Positions 40,482 to 44,657 of a stretch of 44,657 nt of DNA are shown here, piece after piece. This DNA is from a virus, in IMG/VR virus record IMGVR_UViG_3300042924_003382, positions 1-44,657 of that record. One strand, given 5' to 3'. Each line of letters opens with the position of its first letter. Position 1 is the stretch's first letter. The notes under the pieces are model-generated. The model saw only the letters and a program-made list of their open reading frames with translations, was not told the origin of the DNA and searched no databases. A program made the position numbers and the translations under genes.

Positions 40482-41116
40482 ATTAGCTCATTGATTGTCG
40501 GGAACACGAAGGCAAACCACTTCCGTACCTCCTGCGCCACCTCTCTGTGCTCCTTCTGCGTGTGCTCCGATAGCCGCTGCTGCAAGTAGTGTATCCACGA
40601 GCGGCATGTGCCGCTCATGTACAGGGTAGTTGAGGTAGCTAGCGGCAGCACCATCCTCGCGCATTCACGGGCAACTCCGGCGTTGAGCAACTCACGGTAG
40701 AACGAAGCCGCCTCTCTGTTGAATAGCTGCACCCGTGTTTCCAGCCCAGCCTCCTCAACTGGCTCTGCGCTTGATTGCCGATTCTTCTCAGCTTGCTTGC
40801 GTAGCTCCACAGGCTCAATGCCAATAGCCTCAGAGTAGCGTTGGCTAAACTCCTGGAATGAAAAGGAGCGATGGCGCAGCAACTGCGCTGCGATTGCGCG
40901 GGAGGTCTGAATCTCCACGGTCATCGACGCCTGCTCAAACACGCTCCAGTGTCCGTGCTCCATGCAGTAGCGAAGCAGCTTGTGCCCTGTCTCCACGTTG
41001 GTCTGGTTGCTAGGGTTGCTCACCCTAGCGCAGTAAACCATGAGGTCTTCGGGCGTGCGAATCTCCGGCGTCTCCATCATCATGGGGACGGTGTAAGATA
41101 CGAGCTTCACGTTCAT
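40478..41116 (-). CDS. thyX: Flavin-dependent thymidylate synthase
   Basis: 212 aa. The ThyX motif RHRSFSFQEFSQRY (81-94) is clear, and HWSVFEQASMTVEI fits the family's substrate-binding region. It makes dTMP from dUMP with methylene-THF and FADH2 to supply phage DNA synthesis. Length is normal for phage ThyX. ATG at 41116; the stop couples to the methyltransferase by ATGA, and the start couples to the coiled-coil protein by ATGA. Confidence 0.93.
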   Translation of the reverse strand: MNVKLVSYTVPMMMETPEIRTPEDLMVYCARVSNPSNQTNVETGHKLLRYCMEHGHWSVFEQASMTVEIQTSRAIAAQLLRHRSFSFQEFSQRYSEAIGIEPVELRKQAEKNRQSSAEPVEEAGLETRVQLFNREAASFYRELLNAGVARECARMVLPLATSTTLYMSGTCRSWIHYLQQRLSEHTQKEHREVAQEVRKWFAFVFPTINELI

Positions 41117-41295
41117 TTAGACATCTCCTTCTTCAGTTGTTCAATTAGTGCTGCCTGTGCGCTATTTTCCATGCGCAAATCGGCAATAATACTCAGCAGT
41201 TCTCTTTGCATTCGTTTAGCTTCTTTTTGGATTTCATCACAATCAGATGAATCCCATCCAGTTCCTCCGCAGCATTTACATGTTCTCAAACTCAC
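41113..41295 (-). CDS. Small zinc-knuckle plus coiled-coil protein
   Basis: 60 aa. The GTG at 41295 is preferred because AGGAGG lies seven bases upstream and the GTGA overlap matches the neighbouring junctions. It opens MSLRTCKCCGGTGW (cysteine knuckle as in DnaJ-like repeats) and ends in a coiled coil LRMENSAQAALIEQLKKEM related to the end of the 730-1107 protein. Function unknown. Confidence 0.75.
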   Translation of the reverse strand: MSLRTCKCCGGTGWDSSDCDEIQKEAKRMQRELLSIIADLRMENSAQAALIEQLKKEMSK

Positions 41296-41627
41296 GGCTG
41301 CACCTCCTCCCACTTGCCTACCGTGCGCAGAAACGCCTCGGCACGTTGACGGGCGGGGGCGTAAATGACGTTGAATGGGCTTTGCCAAGCACCAAGGTTT
41401 CTAGGGTAAAACACCTCACGCTGGTCGTCAGTCAGCACCTCCTCCGCTTCGTGCATCGCGTTGAGGTCGTTGCAGTAGTCTGGCATATACTTATATGCGT
41501 TGCCGCCTTGTCCTGGGAGTTCTGGCGGATAGCCCCACAGCTTGTGATTGTGCCAAGGCCCACTGTCATGGATGTCAGTCCATCCACACGCTTCGGCAAT
41601 CGCCACATTCATTTGCTGGTTGGTCAT
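41292..41627 (-). CDS. Small paralog-family protein (ACGW/NDLNAMHEAE family)
   Basis: 111 aa. It has MTNQQMNVAIAEACGW, DYCNDLNAMHEAEEVLTDDQ, PARQRAEAFLRTVGKWEEVQ. The last codons again hold GGAGGTGCAGCC, the ribosome binding site of the next gene (GTGA at 41295). ATG 41627 overlaps the previous stop. The middle loop (PPELPGQGGNAYKYM) is unique to this copy. Function unknown. Confidence 0.85.
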   Translation of the reverse strand: MTNQQMNVAIAEACGWTDIHDSGPWHNHKLWGYPPELPGQGGNAYKYMPDYCNDLNAMHEAEEVLTDDQREVFYPRNLGAWQSPFNVIYAPARQRAEAFLRTVGKWEEVQP

Positions 41628-41860
41628 GGCTGCACCTCCTCAAGTTTGATTTCAGACTTCACGACTGGCTTCAGCGTTGCGACAAGCTCGAAGATTTGCA
41701 CGGTCTCGAACCAGTTCACATCGGGGTCTCTCTTTAGGCAGTTGCACGACGAGTCAAAGAGTTCTTTGGACTCCTCAAGAATTATCTTCCGGCACTGCGT
41801 GAGAGTGAACGGCCCGTGAAGAGCATCCTCCTTGCCTGCTCGAAAGTAGTATCGGCTCAC
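41624..41860 (-). CDS. Small coupled-cassette protein (GYF-like N-terminus)
   Basis: 78 aa: MSRYYFRAGKEDALHGPFTL, a cysteine-containing middle (SSCNCLKRDPDVNWFETVQI) and the usual end EEVQP. GTG start at 41860, GTGA overlap. The first 38 codons are identical in DNA to 1-115. A GYF-like fold is only a suggestion from YYF....GPFT. In the presumed 41,745-bp circle the gene preceding it is the 112-414 gene; in the tail version it is the 41857-42249 gene. Confidence 0.8.
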   Translation of the reverse strand: MSRYYFRAGKEDALHGPFTLTQCRKIILEESKELFDSSCNCLKRDPDVNWFETVQIFELVATLKPVVKSEIKLEEVQP

Positions 41861-41872
41861 GGCTGCACCTCC
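41746..41872. repeat. 127-bp exact repeat, copy 2 (branch point)
   Basis: Identical to bases 1-127. To its right the sequence continues ccgacc (41873 on), whereas copy 1 continues tcccac (128 on). Both continuations encode a paralog of the same family ending in the same EVQP codons, so the divergence coincides with a gene-cassette boundary. Confidence 0.97.
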
Positions 41873-42249
41873 CCGACCATTTTCGTGACGTCACGTAAAA
41901 GGTCTGCTTCAGTTGTAAAGCATTCCTTTACTACTGGTTCCCACTTCTCCAGCGTCCGCAGAAACGCCTCTGCACGTTGCCGTGCGGTGGCGTGGATGTT
42001 CAAGAACTGGTCATCCAGATCTAACACTTGCGCCAGAGTGAAAGGGTATAATCTAACTTGCTTCTCTGTAAGCACCTTCTCCGCTTCGTGCATTGCGTTG
42101 AGGTCGTCGCAGTAGTCTGGAATTCCAGGTGACGGATCCCCATTTGGCTCTTTTGCGTAAGCGGCAAATCCGAATCCGCTTAATGGTTTTTTTAGAATCG
42201 TCCACCCGCATGCCTGTGCAATCGTCACGTTGATTTGTTCGTTGGTCAT
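41857..42249 (-). CDS. Small paralog-family protein with C-terminal extension
   Basis: 130 aa. MTNEQINVTIAQACGW, DYCDDLNAMHEAEKVLTEKQ, ATARQRAEAFLRTLEKWEP. The extra C-terminal VVKECFTTEADLLRDVTKMV before EVQP is shared only with the 42790-43161 copy (VVKHPFTTDGDHLGDVNKMV), and the DNA there is also very similar, pointing to recent duplication or exchange. ATG 42249 with GGAGGTGGCG upstream. Confidence 0.85.
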   Translation of the reverse strand: MTNEQINVTIAQACGWTILKKPLSGFGFAAYAKEPNGDPSPGIPDYCDDLNAMHEAEKVLTEKQVRLYPFTLAQVLDLDDQFLNIHATARQRAEAFLRTLEKWEPVVKECFTTEADLLRDVTKMVGEVQP

Positions 42250-42485
42250 TTCGCCACCTCCTCCCATTTGCCCATCACCCGCAGAAACGCTTCGGCGCGT
42301 TGCCGTGCGGTGGCGCGAATGCCAAATAAAGACCCCTCTACGGCACCCAAGATGTTAGCGTAAACCATGTATTGGTTTCCACTGAGTTCGTCCTCTGCCT
42401 CGTGCATGGCGTTGAGGTCGTTGCAGTAATTTGCGGACCACCCGTATAGCTGCGAGATGGCGGCGTTGATTTGGTCGTCGCTCAC
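42246..42485 (-). CDS. Small paralog-family protein, shortest copy
   Basis: 79 aa: MSDDQINAAISQLYGW, SANYCNDLNAMHEAEDELSG, ATARQRAEAFLRVMGKWEE. It lacks most of the variable loop between the first two blocks, so the loop is dispensable. It ends VAK rather than VQP because the next gene has a different junction (ATGA with GGAGGTGGCG). GTG start at 42485. Confidence 0.85.
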   Translation of the reverse strand: MSDDQINAAISQLYGWSANYCNDLNAMHEAEDELSGNQYMVYANILGAVEGSLFGIRATARQRAEAFLRVMGKWEEVAK

Positions 42486-42793
42486 GGCTGCACCTCCTCA
42501 TTCACTTTGTTCATCAGCTTCGTCAACAAGTCTCCCGCTTGGATACAGGCGTTATCTCCAAAGTCACCCCGAAGAGCTTGCGCGTGAGATATCGCTTCGT
42601 CGCGTTGAGCAAGCAAAAGTGCATTTTTGCGGATTAGTGGCCCACAAATCTCAGCAAGTTTAGCACAGGTGATATCTTGCCCGAACCCACCCTCAGCGGT
42701 CATAAACGAATTGCAGGTGTAGTTTGCGTGTCCATTGCGAATAGGCACCCACAACCCAGAACCGCACTTCGGACATTTATCTGGAGCGCTCAC
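42482..42793 (-). CDS. Zinc-ribbon cassette protein
   Basis: 103 aa, not in the ACGW family. CPKCGSGLW and later YTCNSFMTAEGG, CAKLAEICG suggest a zinc ribbon. The C-terminal half is helical (KNALLLAQRDEAISHAQALR) and the end is again EEVQP with the embedded ribosome binding site. GTG at 42793 in GTGA overlap. Unrelated proteins using the same junction show that the junction, not the protein family, is what is conserved. Confidence 0.8.
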   Translation of the reverse strand: MSAPDKCPKCGSGLWVPIRNGHANYTCNSFMTAEGGFGQDITCAKLAEICGPLIRKNALLLAQRDEAISHAQALRGDFGDNACIQAGDLLTKLMNKVNEEVQP

Positions 42794-43161
42794 GGCTGCA
42801 CCTCCCCGACCATTTTGTTGACGTCACCCAAATGGTCTCCGTCAGTTGTAAAGGGATGCTTTACTACTGGTTCCCATTTGCCCAGCGTGCGCAAAAACGC
42901 CTCTGCGCGTTGACGGGCCGTCGCACAAAAGAACACTCTATCATCGGATTGCTCTGCTTTTGTGACACGCGCCAGTTGGTTGAAGTAACACTGCCAAAGG
43001 TCATTTGAGATAGACTTTTCGGCTTCGTGCATCGCGTTGAGGTCGTTGAGGTAGTCGGGGACTTGCTCGGTGAACTGCGACAGAGTGTATCCGCGCTTGG
43101 CGTCCGCTTTGCTCCACCCACATACCTCTGCAATGGCGATGCGCTGCTTCTCGGGGCTCAC
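42790..43161 (-). CDS. Small paralog-family protein with C-terminal extension
   Basis: 123 aa starting at GTG 43161 (SPEKQRIAIAEVCGW), with DYLNDLNAMHEAEKSISNDL and ATARQRAEAFLRTLGKWEP plus the VVKHPFTTDGDHLGDVNKMV extension shared with the 41857 copy. The longer open frame to 43242 is rejected because GGAGG and GTGA mark the start at 43161. Confidence 0.85.
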   Translation of the reverse strand: MSPEKQRIAIAEVCGWSKADAKRGYTLSQFTEQVPDYLNDLNAMHEAEKSISNDLWQCYFNQLARVTKAEQSDDRVFFCATARQRAEAFLRTLGKWEPVVKHPFTTDGDHLGDVNKMVGEVQP

Positions 43162-43481
43162 GGTTGCACCTCCTCCCATTTGCCAATTGCCCTCAAGAAC
43201 GCCTCTGCGCGGCGGCTGGCTGGCGCACACAGTAAAGACCAATACCTTGTATTCGGCATCAGCTTCTCAAGCCAATGCGTGTACCATTTGAACTGGTCTT
43301 CCGTCAGCACATTCTCCGCTTCGTGCATGGCGTTCAGATCGTTGCAGTAGTTTGGGATGTGCTTTTTGTGCGCGGAATACCAAGGCGGGTTACCTCTGGT
43401 TTTGAATCCACAGGTGCATTCTTCAATGTCCATCCACCCACACGCCTGTGCAATCGCGGCGTTGATTTGATCGTTGGTCAT
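43158..43481 (-). CDS. Small paralog-family protein (ACGW/NDLNAMHEAE family)
   Basis: 107 aa: MTNDQINAAIAQACGW, a loop with CTCGFKTRGNPPWYSAHKKH, NYCNDLNAMHEAENVLTEDQ and RRAEAFLRAIGKWEEVQP. ATG 43481, AAGGAGGTGCAACC upstream. The cysteines in its loop are not found in other copies. Function unknown. Confidence 0.85.
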   Translation of the reverse strand: MTNDQINAAIAQACGWMDIEECTCGFKTRGNPPWYSAHKKHIPNYCNDLNAMHEAENVLTEDQFKWYTHWLEKLMPNTRYWSLLCAPASRRAEAFLRAIGKWEEVQP

Positions 43482-43687
43482 GGTTGCACCTCCTTCTCGC
43501 TGATTAGCCCGTCCATCACTTTCCCTGCCGCCGACATCAGGAATGACCGCCACTCTTTGCCGTTGGCGACAATGTGGTTCTCCCCTGCTTCATCGCGTAC
43601 CAGCAGCACCACTATAGGTGAGCCTGTCTGCTTCTGAACGAGGGTCGGTATCGGCCCGATGACCTGTTCTATTTGGTCGCTGCTCAT
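43478..43687 (-). CDS. Small cassette protein
   Basis: 69 aa: MSSDQIEQVIGPIPTLVQKQ, then VVLLVRDEAGENHIVANGKE and MSAAGKVMDGLISEKEVQP. It is not obviously in the ACGW family but ends with the same EVQP codons containing the next ribosome binding site. ATG 43687 in ATGA overlap. Function unknown. Confidence 0.75.
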   Translation of the reverse strand: MSSDQIEQVIGPIPTLVQKQTGSPIVVLLVRDEAGENHIVANGKEWRSFLMSAAGKVMDGLISEKEVQP

Positions 43688-43950
43688 TTCGTCTCCTCCT
43701 TCTTCAGTTCGGCGAGGAGTGCATCGGCGTATTGCACCGCCACGTTTGCCAACCGCTCTGAATCCCATCCACCGCACGCAAGCATCCCCTGCATCGCCGC
43801 AATCGCGGCATCGATACGCACTCTCTCCCAATCAATCGGCAACTGAATAAACCCATGCACTGGAGGATAAACATTGACGGGGATTGTTGTCGGGCAATGC
43901 GGTTCATGGAATGCTCCGCACGTCCCACAGCAGGCTGTTCTTCCGCTCAT
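43684..43950 (-). CDS. PIDWER-motif protein, paralog of 411-701
   Basis: 88 aa. The N-terminus has cysteines (ACCGTCGAFHEPHCP), unlike its paralog; then PIDWERVRIDAAIAAMQGML and VQYADALLAELKKEE match the 411-701 protein closely. It is followed in the operon by the small-gene set and preceded by a zinc-ribbon gene, in the same order as at the left end. Function unknown. Confidence 0.8.
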   Translation of the reverse strand: MSGRTACCGTCGAFHEPHCPTTIPVNVYPPVHGFIQLPIDWERVRIDAAIAAMQGMLACGGWDSERLANVAVQYADALLAELKKEETK

Positions 43951-44108
43951 TTCGCCTCCTCCTCGTTTGGCACATTGTCGCAGTCAGGGCAGAACCACAT
44001 CTCGCTACGCACGCTCCACTCCATGACATTGCCGCAACGGCATTGTTTCTCGGCTTCGCTCTCGTCGTTGGTGAGCCAACCATCGTACCAACTTGGCAGA
44101 CCGCTCAT
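43947..44108 (-). CDS. Small zinc-ribbon protein, paralog of 1104-1256
   Basis: 53 aa: MSGLPSWYDGWLTNDESEAE, then CRCGNVMEWS and WFCPDCDNVPNEEE. Two cysteine pairs form a likely zinc ribbon. Its start region is close in DNA to that of the 1104-1256 gene. ATG 44108 overlaps the stop of the 48-aa gene by ATGA. Confidence 0.8.
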   Translation of the reverse strand: MSGLPSWYDGWLTNDESEAEKQCRCGNVMEWSVRSEMWFCPDCDNVPNEEEAK

Positions 44109-44251
44109 TTGCTCTCCTTTCTGAGGCGCATGATTTCGGCCTCGATACGCTTGAATGTCGCCTCGAACGCACGCCGGTTTGGGTGCGATTGAAGCAGTGT
44201 CTCCGTCAGTGTCAGAAGCTCGGTGGCTTCTTGTTCTAGTCTGTTTTTCAT
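44105..44251 (-). CDS. Small helical protein (48 aa)
   Basis: MKNRLEQEATELLTLTETLL, then RRAFEATFKRIEAEIMRLRK: one or two amphipathic helices. ATG 44251 overlaps the previous stop as ATGA; the longer open frame (to 44296) runs into an AAC-repeat stretch. Function unknown. Confidence 0.65.
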   Translation of the reverse strand: MKNRLEQEATELLTLTETLLQSHPNRRAFEATFKRIEAEIMRLRKESK

Positions 44252-44400
44252 TTTGTTGTTGTTGTTGCAGTTGAAATTTCGCATTGAATATGCCATGCAG
44301 CATTGTTTAGTTCTTTGATTTTATCAGCTTCAATTTCGCTTTTGTGAGCTCTCCATAAATAAAGAATTGCAAGTGACTTACTGCATGGCTTTTCAATCAT
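44248..44400 (-). CDS. AT-rich small hypothetical protein
   Basis: 50 aa: MIEKPCSKSLAILYLWRAHK, then EIEADKIKELNNAAWHIQCE, ending in TATTTTK. The DNA is clearly more AT-rich than its neighbours, as is the HNH gene it overlaps (TAATG at 44400). The pair probably entered together as a mobile unit. Function unknown. Confidence 0.6.
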   Translation of the reverse strand: MIEKPCSKSLAILYLWRAHKSEIEADKIKELNNAAWHIQCEISTATTTTK

Positions 44401-44657
44401 TAAATATTTTGATATTGCCACGATATCATACTTAAGATTCTGTATATTGTTGCTCTGGATACGGAGAATAATTTCGCTAATTTCGTTTGGGATACCCCAT
44501 TCATTGCAAGATTTCTGATCTCTTGAACTTGAGCATCCGAAAGTTTTGCCATCGGATTTTGTCGCCCATGATAAGATGTTCCGTGAACCCATTTCCTGCG
44601 ACAGTTCTCCAGATGAGTTTCCCACTTCAGATTCTCCAACCGGTTGTCTTCTCGATT
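44400..44657 (-). CDS. HNH homing endonuclease, partial (truncated by window end)
   Basis: The visible 85 codons give the C-terminal part: NREDNRLENLKWETHLENC is the end of the HNH motif (N..NN..ENL.W.T...N), followed by KLSDAQVQEIRNLAMNGVSQ and TKLAKLFSVSRATIYRIL, a helix-turn-helix for DNA recognition. The N-terminal half lies beyond the window. Such free-standing endonucleases insert between phage genes. The DNA is AT-rich compared with the rest of the phage. Confidence 0.85.
   Translation of the reverse strand, partial: NREDNRLENLKWETHLENCRRKWVHGTSYHGRQNPMAKLSDAQVQEIRNLAMNGVSQTKLAKLFSVSRATIYRILSMISWQYQNI

Overview
This window looks like the genome of one tailed bacteriophage with a podovirus-type gene set, assembled from an environmental or gut sample. 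Every gene I can support lies on the minus strand, and genes overlap heavily: ATGA, GTGA and TAATG junctions are the rule. I see no integrase, no repressor, no tRNA and no DNA polymerase, so a strictly lytic phage that borrows the host polymerase is the simplest reading. Many genes carry AGGAGG-type ribosome binding sites, so the host is a bacterium that uses Shine-Dalgarno initiation. I cannot name the host. All functional names rest on motifs read by eye, not on database searches.

Reading down the minus strand from high to low coordinates: (1) 44657-41113 is an array of very small coupled genes, including seven-copy-class paralogs of one 80-130 aa family (one of them at the far left end) and zinc-ribbon proteins; a truncated HNH endonuclease sits at the window edge. 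(2) 41116-37794 holds nucleotide and DNA modification genes: ThyX, a C5-cytosine methyltransferase with a second long reading frame inside it, an HTH protein and an MT-A70-like methyltransferase. (3) 37793-34081 has small membrane or cysteine-rich proteins, two intrinsic terminators, an Nmad1/DUF1599-like protein and several structured non-coding gaps. (4) 33465-24585 is the head module: large terminase, portal, a HExxH metalloprotease-like protein, scaffold, SU10-like major capsid protein and tail adaptor. (5) 24583-12116 contains fibres, the lysis genes (two small holin-like membrane proteins plus an M15 endopeptidase), tail and internal virion proteins, and an unusual PAPS-reductase-like/YkgJ-like gene pair. 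(6) 12114-6592 holds large internal (probably ejected) virion proteins. (7) 6595-1780 is replication and recombination: OB-fold ssDNA-binding protein, RuvC-like resolvase, a loader-like protein, a DnaB-type helicase split into two genes, and a RecE/Exo8-type nuclease between the halves. (8) 1776-1 is another small-gene array that resembles the one at the right end.

The ends matter. Bases 1-127 are identical to 41746-41872, and the copies diverge exactly at a cassette junction. The contig is therefore probably a lariat: a circle of about 41,745 bp (1-41745) plus a tail (41873-44657) that represents an alternative version of the 128-1256 region, with more paralogs and an HNH gene. The strongest candidates for something undescribed are this swappable, translationally coupled small-gene cassette array, the split helicase, and the dual-frame methyltransferase gene.
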